Shown: positions 15,346 to 23,236 of the stretch, one piece after another
Layout of the letters: every line of letters starts with the position of its first letter
How positions within the stretch are numbered: position 1 is the stretch's first letter
DNA from: Solobacterium sp.
Lineage (GTDB): Bacteria > Bacillota_I > Bacilli_A > Erysipelotrichales > Erysipelotrichaceae
Assembly (NCBI GenBank): GCA_017512725.1
Contig: JAFWEW010000019.1
Coordinates: 1-64,000 of the forward strand
DNA length: 64,000 nucleotides
Direction of reading: 5' to 3'
Made by a program: the position numbers and the translations under genes
The notes under the pieces: model-generated
Database searches by the model: none
Seen by the model: the letters and a program-made list of their open reading frames with translations, nothing else
Told to the model about the DNA's origin: nothing

Positions 15346-16314
15346 ATGAAAACAGCAGAAGAAGTAAAAAACAGGCTATATGAAATAGGAATTATTCCGG
15401 CAATTGTACTAAATAATGTCAAAGATGCCGCGCCGCTTGCGGAGGCACTGTGCAAGGGCGGGATGCCTGCCGCAGAGGTGACATTCCGTACAGAATGTGC
15501 ACACGATGCGATGATCGCCATGAAACAGGCAAGACCGGACCTTCTGGTCGGTGCCGGAACGGTTCTTACAAAGGAACAGGTTGATTCGGCAATTGATGCC
15601 GGGGCGGAATTCATTGTTTCTCCGGGTCTTAATCCGGAAGTAGTGAAGTATGCACTGTCCAAGAATGTCGCAGTCGTCCCGGGCGTTGGCTGCGCAAGTG
15701 ATATTGAGAAAGCTTTGGAGTTCGGACTGGATGTCGTCAAGTTCTTCCCGGCAGAACCGCTTGGCGGACTGAAGACAATCAAGGCACTGACCGGTCCGTA
15801 TACAACAATGCGCTTTATGCCGACCGGCGGTGTAAATGAAAAGAATATGAATGACTACCTGAAAGATCCAAAGATCTTTGCGGTAGGCGGAACCTGGATG
15901 GTCAAGGCAGATCTGATCGAAGCCGGGGAATTCACTGTGATTGAGCAACTGTGCCGCAAGGCGATGCTTGGACAGCTTGAGATAAAGATCAAACACATTG
16001 GCGTCAATGTAGAAAAAGATGACGCAAAGAATACGGCGGATAAGTTTGCGGCACTGTTCCAGGGAACCGTGCGGGAGACTTCCAAGGGATACTTTGCGAG
16101 TGATTTTGTGGAAATCATGGCAGGCGGTGGTCCCGGCACCCACGGACATATCGCAATGGGTGTGAACAATGTTCCGCGTGCTCTGGCATTCTTCAAAGGA
16201 CAGGGCTTTGAGATCGATGAAAGCACCGTCCAGTATGACGAAAAGGGATTACCGAAGTTTGCTTATTTCAAAGATGAGATCGGCGGCTTCAAAGTTCATG
16301 TCACCAGGAATTAA
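15346..16314 (+). CDS. eda: KDPG/KHG aldolase with C-terminal glyoxalase-like domain
   Basis: A 322-residue protein. Residues 1-205 are a class I 2-keto-3-deoxy-6-phosphogluconate aldolase that splits KDPG to pyruvate and glyceraldehyde-3-phosphate. Glu44 in AEVTFRTE and Schiff-base Lys132 in VVKFFPAEPLGG are present. Ordinary Eda ends near residue 210. Here about 110 more residues (IKIKHIGVNVEKDDA to FKVHVTRN) resemble a vicinal-oxygen-chelate/glyoxalase fold, with HIGVNV at its start and a glycine-rich GGGPGTHGHIAM stretch. Its role is unknown; substrate binding or regulation is possible. Two operators control the promoter and kdgK follows after 25 bases. Confidence 0.9.
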   Translation: MKTAEEVKNRLYEIGIIPAIVLNNVKDAAPLAEALCKGGMPAAEVTFRTECAHDAMIAMKQARPDLLVGAGTVLTKEQVDSAIDAGAEFIVSPGLNPEVVKYALSKNVAVVPGVGCASDIEKALEFGLDVVKFFPAEPLGGLKTIKALTGPYTTMRFMPTGGVNEKNMNDYLKDPKIFAVGGTWMVKADLIEAGEFTVIEQLCRKAMLGQLEIKIKHIGVNVEKDDAKNTADKFAALFQGTVRETSKGYFASDFVEIMAGGGPGTHGHIAMGVNNVPRALAFFKGQGFEIDESTVQYDEKGLPKFAYFKDEIGGFKVHVTRN

Positions 16315-16339
16315 ACGGCAGAAAGGGAGAATAAAGGAT

Positions 16340-17365
16340 ATGGCTAAAATAGTAACATTCGGTGAGATCATGCTTCGGCTGACACCTGCAGAAAACTGCG
16401 GAAGATTTGTTCAGGCAGACAAGTTTAATGTGATCTTTGGCGGCGGAGAAGCCAATGTAGCGGTCAGCTGTGCTGGTTATGGTGATGAGGCGTACTTTGT
16501 TTCCAAACTCCCGGCCCATGAGATCGGACAGGCTGCAGTAAACTCCCTGCGCCGTTATGGGGTTGATACTTCCTATATTGCCCGCGGCGGGAATCGTGTC
16601 GGTATTTATTACTGTGAGAACGGCTGTGATATGCGTCCGTCAAAGGTCATCTATGACCGGGCGGCTTCTGCAATCGCGGAGGCAAAACCGGAAGACTTTG
16701 ATTTTGATGAAATCATGAAAGGCATGGACTGGTTCCACTGGTCTGGAATCACACCGGCAATTTCCGATCGGGCTGCAGAGCTCACGAAGCTTGCATGTGA
16801 AGCCGCAAAGCGCAATGGTGTGACGGTTTCCTGTGACCTTAATTACCGGAAGAAGCTGTGGACACCGGAAAAGGCGCAGTCAATCATGACACCGCTTATG
16901 CAGTTTGTCGATGTATGTATTACAAACGAAGAGGACGCAGAAAAGTGCCTTGGCTTCAAGCCGGATGCGGATGTGGAAGCGGGCAATACCGATGCAGAAG
17001 GCTATCACGCAATCTTCGAGCAGATGATGAAAAAGTTTGGATTCACACTTATGGCTTCGACGCTTCGTGAAAGCATTACCGCAAGTCATAACGGCTGGAA
17101 AGCTCTGATCTATGACGGAACGGAATTCTATGAGTCTAAACGCTATGATATTGAGCCAATCGTTGACCGTGTCGGCGGTGGTGACAGCTTCTCCGGAGGC
17201 CTGATCCATGGCATGACCAAGTGGAACGATCCGAAGAAGGCACTGGAATTTGCGGTTGCCGCATCGGCACTCAAACACACGATTCCAGGTGACTTCAACT
17301 GTGTCAGTGAAGAAGAAGCGCTTGCTCTGGCAGGCGGAAATGCGAACGGACGCGTTCAGCGTTAA
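16340..17365 (+). CDS. kdgK: 2-keto-3-deoxygluconate kinase (PfkB family)
   Basis: A 341-residue sugar kinase expected to phosphorylate 2-keto-3-deoxygluconate with ATP, feeding the aldolase next door. The PfkB motifs are GGGEANVA near the N-terminus and DRVGGGDSFSGGL with the catalytic Asp towards the C-terminus. I chose the ATG at 16340 because an AAAGGGAG ribosome site precedes it by about 10 bases. The longer open frame upstream overlaps the aldolase gene and is not used. The gene is followed by an intrinsic terminator. Confidence 0.9.
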   Translation: MAKIVTFGEIMLRLTPAENCGRFVQADKFNVIFGGGEANVAVSCAGYGDEAYFVSKLPAHEIGQAAVNSLRRYGVDTSYIARGGNRVGIYYCENGCDMRPSKVIYDRAASAIAEAKPEDFDFDEIMKGMDWFHWSGITPAISDRAAELTKLACEAAKRNGVTVSCDLNYRKKLWTPEKAQSIMTPLMQFVDVCITNEEDAEKCLGFKPDADVEAGNTDAEGYHAIFEQMMKKFGFTLMASTLRESITASHNGWKALIYDGTEFYESKRYDIEPIVDRVGGGDSFSGGLIHGMTKWNDPKKALEFAVAASALKHTIPGDFNCVSEEEALALAGGNANGRVQR

Positions 17366-17436
17366 GCAGAGGAACCAAATTGTTCCTCGGTAATCTAACG
17401 GAGATTTAATTCGGTTATACTTCCCTCCTTATATCG

Positions 17437-17474
17437 AAAACGGCAGATCAGGAGAGCTCTGCCGTTTTCAATTT
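17437..17474 (+). terminator. intrinsic terminator of eda-kdgK
   Basis: AAAACGGCAGA and TCTGCCGTTTT form a perfect 11-bp stem around 10 bases, followed by a T-rich tail. Confidence 0.85.
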
Positions 17475-17589
17475 TAAAAGATGGACAAACAGGTTCCGGA
17501 AAAAGGATAACTGCCAAAGATGCCAAGTTAATTAGCGCTTTGAGCTGCAGGTACTGAGTAATTACTGCCTCATACCGTACCTGAAATGA

Positions 17590-17618
17590 TTGACATCATG
17601 TTATCTTATAAATAATCG
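17590..17618 (+). promoter_or_regulatory. candidate promoter of the STAND operon
   Basis: A perfect -35 TTGACA (17590-17595) is followed after 17 bases by TAATCG (17613-17618), a weak -10. Another AT-rich run, CTTATAAATAAT, lies between them, so the -10 choice is uncertain. Confidence 0.4.
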
Positions 17619-17726
17619 GGTATTACATGCATGGCGCCATCGGTTATAAACGAACCGGAACAGACGCAGGGCATGGTTTTCCTGAATGAATTTCTGCTGT
17701 ACAGATAATCAAAGGATCGCAATCAT

Positions 17727-20700
17727 ATGGAATGGGTTAATGTCTCGGTTTTTATCAGCAGTACCTTCAATGACATGCATGCGGAGCGGGATCTGCTGCT
17801 GAAAAAAGTCTTTCCGGAACTGTCGGAATGGTGTTCGAAACGGCGGATCCGCCTGTTTGATATTGATCTTCGCTGGGGTGTGACAGCTGCCGATTCCCAA
17901 AGCAAAAATACGGTGGATGTCTGCCTGCAGAACATCGATGAATGCCGGCCGTTTTTTCTCTGTTTTCTCGGACAGCGGCGCGGCTGGGTACCGAAAGAAG
18001 ACGGGATCAATTCCGAAACCATTAAACACTATCCCGGCATCACCGACCGGATCGGAATGCGTTCGGTAACGGAGATGGAGATCGAGCACGCACTGCTTTC
18101 CCCGATGATGCGGATGGTCGAAGGAAAAACGATCAGCCCGGAAGCGTCAGAGCGTTCGCTGTTTTTCATCCGGGACAGCGCCTATCTTTCTTCACTCAAT
18201 GCAGCTCAGCTTAAGCTGTTTACCAATGCCGGAACCGAAAACGAAGCGGAAACAGACCGCGTCCATGCAGCATTTGTGGAACGTGTACGGAACGAATGGA
18301 ACCAGGTGTATGACTATACGTGCCGGTTTGACCGCTCGATCTATTCTGCAGAACTGCGGGAACTCGGAGATGACATCGCACAGGGACGGCTGAGCGGATT
18401 TGCGGTTCAGGGTGAACCCATGGACCGTGTGATTCTGGAAACACTGAAGGCACAGATCCTGAAAGCGTATCCGGAACGGGAAGAAGAAACCGCACAGGAA
18501 TCCGATGAAACAGAGCGCCAGGAACTTAAGGCAGAAGAAGTCCGCCGCGGCACCATGGAACGGGAAGCGATTGCTGGAAAACTCACTTCTTATTGTGAGA
18601 ATCCAGACGGACGGATCCTCTATGTGTACGGGAAATCTGGTTCCGGGAAAACCACACTCCTGTCCTGGTTTGCGGAAAAAGAGAAAAATCATATTCCGAA
18701 TGTAAGCATGCACTTCTGCGGAATCAGTCCGGAATCCACGCGGTGGGAACAGATCTGGCAGGCAGTCGGAACAGCGTTTGAGCTGGAAGAGCGCATTTAT
18801 AACTCCGATCAGGAAAGGATCACAGATACACTCCGGAAGATCCGTGAAACAGGAGAAGCCCTGATTATCATCGACGGAGTGGATGAACTTTCCGACGGGC
18901 TTTCCTGTCTGTCTTCCCTTCCATCTGTACTTCCGGATGGGGTGCGGCTGATCGTATCATTCCGCAGCGATTCGGAAGATGCGGAATCCCTGATCCATCA
19001 TCTTGGGACTCTGGAACACGCAGCGCTTCTGGAAGTAGGCCCGCTTTCTTCCAAAGAAGAGATTCTGGATCTCATCCATACTTATCTTCAGCAGTATCTC
19101 AAATCACTGGATGATGAACAGATTCAGGCGATCACAGAAAACCGGGCATCCGGGAACCCGCTGTTTCTGAAGATCCTGCTTCGGGAGCTTCGGGTATTCG
19201 GATCCTATGATCAGCTCTCTGCGCAGATCAATGCTTATGGCGGTACTCCGGACAGCGCCTTTGAACGAATGTTAATGGATCTCGAACAGGAGATCAGTTA
19301 TAACCCGGTTCCGGCCAGTGAATTTGTGCCGCAGCTGGCAGGTCTTCTTTCACGGGTGCGCGGTACGGTACCAGTTCCCGTTTTGAAGCAGGCACTGCAT
19401 ACGCTTCTCGATAACGACGAAACCGATCTTTCCGATACTCTGTCGTTTTATCTGAGGCGGCTTGCGCCGTATCTTACGACAGACGGGATCCGTTATGGAA
19501 TCTCCTATCACACGCTTCAGAACTGTGCCGTGCATCGATATGAAGCGTTAAGCATTTCCCAGCATGAAGCCCTTGCACAAGCCTGCTGCAGCGAAGAACC
19601 GCTGGAATGTCTGTACCATTACCGGATGGCAGGAAATTACACCGCAATCCGTATGCTTTCGGAAGATCTTCCGTTTTTATGCAGGGTGATTCAGCAGTCC
19701 GGAGCATTGGAGCTGCTGAATGAACTGCGGGAAGCTGCCAGACATAATTCGGAGAGTGTTTCCGAAGAAGTCCTGAGGTGCCTGAGTGAGACGGCTGCAC
19801 TGATGAAATCCGATCCGCAAACTGCGGCAGCGCTGTTCTACAAAGAGCTGAAACGGCAGGATCTGCGTGAATGTGCCAGGGCAATCTGCAGGGCACCGTG
19901 GCTCCGCTATGAGCCTGTTGTACTGCCAGCCCCAAAGGAAACCGATACAGCCGGAATAAACACTGTATTTTCAATCGGGCAGGAGGGCTGTCAGGGATTC
20001 TGTGCCGCACCAGAATGGAAGGCTCTTTATCTGCTCAAAGGAGAATCGGATATCTGCGTATGCGGGCTGGAAGATGGTGCAGAGCACACCTCCTTTTCCC
20101 TGCCTGGTACCGGCCGCATCCGGAAGCTCGTCTGTTCCTATGACGGAACACTGCTTGGCGCAGTATCAGAAGATCTTACGCTGTATGTGTACCGCATTAC
20201 ACTGGACCACAATCTCAGTCTGCTGGCACAGAGTGTCTTACATAAAGACCAGTGCGGAAGTGTCCGCTTCGGGGGAATCTCGCTGTTTGGAACAGAAGAC
20301 GGCATCCTCTGGCAGCGTCCGGACGGAACGGTTGTTCACTGCAGTTCAGACAGCGGAGAACGCAGTGAACAAAAACCAGCTGCCGAGAAACTGACGGGAT
20401 GGTTTGCGGGAGGCACGATCTGGAAATCCGGCGGTTCGTATCTTATCCGGAGCGGAGATAAACAGGTTCCGGTTCCGGCACGGGTTAATGATGTTTGCCG
20501 GTCGGACGGAGTCTTGTATGCGGCACTGGAAAACAAAGCAATCGTAAAGATCGATATTGAGAAAGAAGAGATCCTCCAGGAATATCCGCTTCCTGCCGAA
20601 TCGGCCGGTTCACTTGTCTGCCTCGGCGGAACACTCTATGGCGCGGACCGGTATGGAGCACTTTTCCGGATCCAGAACGGATCCGTGGAGGAGCTTGGCC

Positions 20701-21737
20701 GTATTACGGAAGGCGACAATATCCTGGATACCGATGGTAAGCTTCTGGATCTTGGAGAGGAACGCATTGCATTTGTATCGATGCAGCGGCGGGCACTGCT
20801 CAGTACAGACGGAAGTACGAGAGGCGCAAGGCTATTCCGGGTGATGGAGGGAAAAACCGGACTGTCGTTCCTCTTTGGACAGAAAAAGAACTTCACTGCT
20901 GTCCTTCCTTCCGGAAGCGAATATTCACTGCCCTATCCGGATTATCTTCTCGAAGGCAGAAATGTTAATGAAACAAACAACCTGAAGGCAGCTGCTTCAG
21001 ATGATACGCTGGCCTATGAGGAAAACCGAGTCGGAATTCATTATCTGGGTCCGGACGGAACCTTTGAGCTGCAGGAATCCGGTGTTTCGGAAATGGGAGG
21101 CATTCTGTCGGACTTCCGCTATGTACCGCAGACCGATACCTTCCGTGCGGTTACCTACCGCTCGCAGTATCTGGAAACCGATACGAAGGGAAATGTCCTC
21201 TTCCGGGTCGATCTTCCGCGAAGTGACAGCAACCTCACTCTGCTTTGTCCGTGCGGCATGAAGAGTGCAGTACTTAGCCGGCGTGTCCGGGTAAAAGAAG
21301 ACCCTTCCGCCAGTGCATATATCACGGATGTTCTGTCGATGATCGAAGCAGGGAAGATCCTCTGGAAGAGAGAGATCGCACGGGCAGAGGCGCAGGTAAG
21401 CGGGATCCTCTATGATGCAAAAAGAGACCTGCTTGCCGTGTGTTACTCCACGGCACGCATCGAGCTTGTTCATCCGGAAGACGGGGCGACGGAACAGACA
21501 ATTAAAGAGCTGCCGGTAAGCTTCCTGCAGGGGGCAGCCCTGCATGAGGGAATGATCTATTCCGCAGGCATGGAGGACGATCAGAACCTTCTTACCGTAC
21601 GAGCGCTGGATGGAACGTATGCCTGTTCCCTGGTATCACAGCGGCGGGTGCGGGAAATCATGAAAACAACAGACGGGGTGCTTGTGCAGGAGGGTGATGA
21701 AACGCTCTTCCGTGTAGTTCCCGAAACGGGCAGATAA
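17727..21737 (+). CDS. DUF4062-NACHT/STAND NTPase with C-terminal beta-propeller
   Basis: A 1336-residue multidomain protein. Residues 1-160 match DUF4062: VFISSTFNDMHAERD near the start, then IDLRWGV at 46-52. A charged linker (about 250-280) leads to a STAND P-loop NTPase: Walker A GKSGSGKTT at 302-310, Walker B IIIDGVDEL at 380-388, sensor arginine in SFRSD near 413, and GNPLFLKILLREL, typical of NACHT/AP-ATPase relatives such as NPHP3 and TEP1. A helical region follows to about 750. The rest is beta-rich with repeated G-x-LYGA / DGTLLGA-type blades, consistent with a WD-like propeller. STAND proteins with propellers act as ligand-triggered switches, and in bacteria several are antiviral sensors (Avs-like). 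No nuclease or protease effector is obvious, so DUF4062, a TIR-like Rossmann module, may be the effector or oligomerisation part. It leads a three-gene unit. Confidence 0.85.
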   Translation: MEWVNVSVFISSTFNDMHAERDLLLKKVFPELSEWCSKRRIRLFDIDLRWGVTAADSQSKNTVDVCLQNIDECRPFFLCFLGQRRGWVPKEDGINSETIKHYPGITDRIGMRSVTEMEIEHALLSPMMRMVEGKTISPEASERSLFFIRDSAYLSSLNAAQLKLFTNAGTENEAETDRVHAAFVERVRNEWNQVYDYTCRFDRSIYSAELRELGDDIAQGRLSGFAVQGEPMDRVILETLKAQILKAYPEREEETAQESDETERQELKAEEVRRGTMEREAIAGKLTSYCENPDGRILYVYGKSGSGKTTLLSWFAEKEKNHIPNVSMHFCGISPESTRWEQIWQAVGTAFELEERIYNSDQERITDTLRKIRETGEALIIIDGVDELSDGLSCLSSLPSVLPDGVRLIVSFRSDSEDAESLIHHLGTLEHAALLEVGPLSSKEEILDLIHTYLQQYLKSLDDEQIQAITENRASGNPLFLKILLRELRVFGSYDQLSAQINAYGGTPDSAFERMLMDLEQEISYNPVPASEFVPQLAGLLSRVRGTVPVPVLKQALHTLLDNDETDLSDTLSFYLRRLAPYLTTDGIRYGISYHTLQNCAVHRYEALSISQHEALAQACCSEEPLECLYHYRMAGNYTAIRMLSEDLPFLCRVIQQSGALELLNELREAARHNSESVSEEVLRCLSETAALMKSDPQTAAALFYKELKRQDLRECARAICRAPWLRYEPVVLPAPKETDTAGINTVFSIGQEGCQGFCAAPEWKALYLLKGESDICVCGLEDGAEHTSFSLPGTGRIRKLVCSYDGTLLGAVSEDLTLYVYRITLDHNLSLLAQSVLHKDQCGSVRFGGISLFGTEDGILWQRPDGTVVHCSSDSGERSEQKPAAEKLTGWFAGGTIWKSGGSYLIRSGDKQVPVPARVNDVCRSDGVLYAALENKAIVKIDIEKEEILQEYPLPAESAGSLVCLGGTLYGADRYGALFRIQNGSVEELGRITEGDNILDTDGKLLDLGEERIAFVSMQRRALLSTDGSTRGARLFRVMEGKTGLSFLFGQKKNFTAVLPSGSEYSLPYPDYLLEGRNVNETNNLKAAASDDTLAYEENRVGIHYLGPDGTFELQESGVSEMGGILSDFRYVPQTDTFRAVTYRSQYLETDTKGNVLFRVDLPRSDSNLTLLCPCGMKSAVLSRRVRVKEDPSASAYITDVLSMIEAGKILWKREIARAEAQVSGILYDAKRDLLAVCYSTARIELVHPEDGATEQTIKELPVSFLQGAALHEGMIYSAGMEDDQNLLTVRALDGTYACSLVSQRRVREIMKTTDGVLVQEGDETLFRVVPETGR

Positions 21738-21759
21738 CAAAGAAAGAAGGAATTTAAGT

Positions 21760-22680
21760 ATGGGACTGTTTGACATCTTCCGAAAGAATGAACCGAAGGC
21801 ACCGCAGAAACCGGAGCGGGATCCAAGACTCGATTATGATGATCCCGATGAATGGAACTTCTGGAGCCTCTATGTGGAAAGCCTCGATTACAAGGATCAG
21901 GGAAAGCTGTTCAGTGCCCTGCAGGCAAGGGAAGACGCATGGCATATGATTCCGATGCGCACGGTCTATTCGGGCATGAAAGGCATGGCGGTGCATAACC
22001 TGGCGATCCTGTCGATGTATCATCTTGGAAACGGACAGGAAGCAGCGAAGTATGCACGCATGAGTCTTGATTACGGAGAGGATTATATCCAATACTCAGA
22101 TGCCCATAAGGAAGAAATCGTGTACGGGGCGCATCTTGAATCCCTGCAGACTGCCGCAATGACCGCATCTTCCTACGATGAAGCCCTGAAGTTCACCCTG
22201 GAAGGGGAAGAACGCTATGGGGAACTGTTTACCACAAAGCGGAAAGAGATCGAAGAATTCCGGAAGGACTATCCCCGCTATGCGGATTATCAGAGACAGA
22301 CCTCGCTGCTCTATTACAGCCGGGTTTCCCCGGAACAGGATCAGGGAGACTATGCGCCGGCAATGGCGCTTCTGCAGCTGATGCTTGATCGGGCAGAAGA
22401 GCCTGCCTACGATCTCAGCTATGAGGAATATGTGGATATCCTCGATGACTATGGAACGATCACTGCGATGTATCTTCTGAAGAAGGCACGGGTGCTTGGC
22501 GGAAGCCCGGACGATTTTGCGAAGGAACTGGCGTTTATCGCGGATGAACCGCTGAAGCATATAGCGGACTTTATGCCGGACTGTCAGCCGGGAGACAAAG
22601 AGAAGTTTGACAACATCGCCGCAGCGCTTGGAAAACTGCCGGGTGTCAGGGACCGGGACGCTTTTGCGCCGTTCCGGTAA
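21760..22680 (+). CDS. unrecognised helical protein, second gene of the STAND unit
   Basis: A 306-residue acidic protein beginning MGLFDIFRKNE, the short N-terminal helix often seen on peripheral cytoplasmic proteins. The body is mostly helical with paired helices around 45-110 and 120-210, giving a TPR-like impression (YAPAMALLQLMLDRA, YDEALKFTLEGEERYG). No catalytic motif is visible. It lies 22 bases after the STAND gene with an AAAGAAGGA ribosome site, and 19 bases before the next gene, so the three are co-transcribed. I do not recognise the family. An adaptor for the STAND protein is plausible but unproven. Confidence 0.8.
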   Translation: MGLFDIFRKNEPKAPQKPERDPRLDYDDPDEWNFWSLYVESLDYKDQGKLFSALQAREDAWHMIPMRTVYSGMKGMAVHNLAILSMYHLGNGQEAAKYARMSLDYGEDYIQYSDAHKEEIVYGAHLESLQTAAMTASSYDEALKFTLEGEERYGELFTTKRKEIEEFRKDYPRYADYQRQTSLLYYSRVSPEQDQGDYAPAMALLQLMLDRAEEPAYDLSYEEYVDILDDYGTITAMYLLKKARVLGGSPDDFAKELAFIADEPLKHIADFMPDCQPGDKEKFDNIAAALGKLPGVRDRDAFAPFR

Positions 22681-22699
22681 TGAATGGAGGGAAAAACGG

Positions 22700-23131
22700 A
22701 TGGGACTGTTTACAAATAAGGTACCGGTAACGATCGCGGTTGCGGGAAAGTGCCGGGCAAAACTGGAGCTCACGGATGAGCAGGCGAAAATACTGATTAA
22801 GAAGCTGCTTCCGCAGATTATAAAAAACGAACTTGAACCGAAGAACGCAAAGAATCCGGTTTATCTCATTTCCTTTAATGAATGGAGCTCAAAGGGATGG
22901 TATTCCCGGGATCTTGTACAGGACATCCAGGCAAACGGGTTCAGTGCGTTTAATCTCGAGGGGGACCGGAAGCGGATGCTCGATGAGATCGACCGTGCAC
23001 TTGTTGAACGGTTTGACTGCACCTCCGGATCCTTTCACCCGAAGTGCTTCCTGTTTCCGTCAGGAGATCCTTTGAACGGGGTGTTCCTGCTGTTCTTTGA
23101 ACAGAAGGTCAAGGAAGATCTGCTGAAGTAA
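22700..23131 (+). CDS. unrecognised 143-residue protein, third gene of the STAND unit
   Basis: A small protein beginning MGLFTNKVPVTIAVAGKCRA. The opening MGLF is shared with the preceding protein. A mixed alpha/beta pattern is suggested: a hydrophobic strand at 8-14, a lysine-rich helix near 25-45, a strand PVYLISFNEW near 52-61, and a C-terminal strand GVFLLFFEQKV. I chose the ATG at 22700 because TGGAGGG precedes it; an earlier in-frame start would overlap the neighbour by 70 bases. No known domain recognised. Confidence 0.75.
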   Translation: MGLFTNKVPVTIAVAGKCRAKLELTDEQAKILIKKLLPQIIKNELEPKNAKNPVYLISFNEWSSKGWYSRDLVQDIQANGFSAFNLEGDRKRMLDEIDRALVERFDCTSGSFHPKCFLFPSGDPLNGVFLLFFEQKVKEDLLK

Positions 23132-23172
23132 CGGGGCTGCAGAATTACCAGTCGAAAGAAAAAATCAACCTG

Positions 23173-23213
23173 CTCAAAAAAGTTGGCATATAATTAAAAA
23201 AACGTTTTTTGAG
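23173..23213. promoter_or_regulatory. inverted repeat around a -10 box before the diguanylate cyclase gene
   Basis: CTCAAAAAA (23173-23181) and TTTTTTGAG (23205-23213) flank TATAAT at 23189-23194. Because the -10 lies within the loop, this looks more like an operator pair than a terminator. Confidence 0.4.
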
Positions 23214-23236
23214 AAGGAGCAGTTTGCAGAAACGGT

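Larger units (their letters stand above)
17366..17726. other. intergenic region between the sugar-acid operon and the STAND operon
   Basis: No gene seen. It contains a small hairpin GAGGAAC/GTTCCTC (17369-17388), the kdgK terminator (17437-17474), a promoter candidate (17590-17618) and a leader of roughly 100 bases before the ATG at 17727. Confidence 0.5.
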
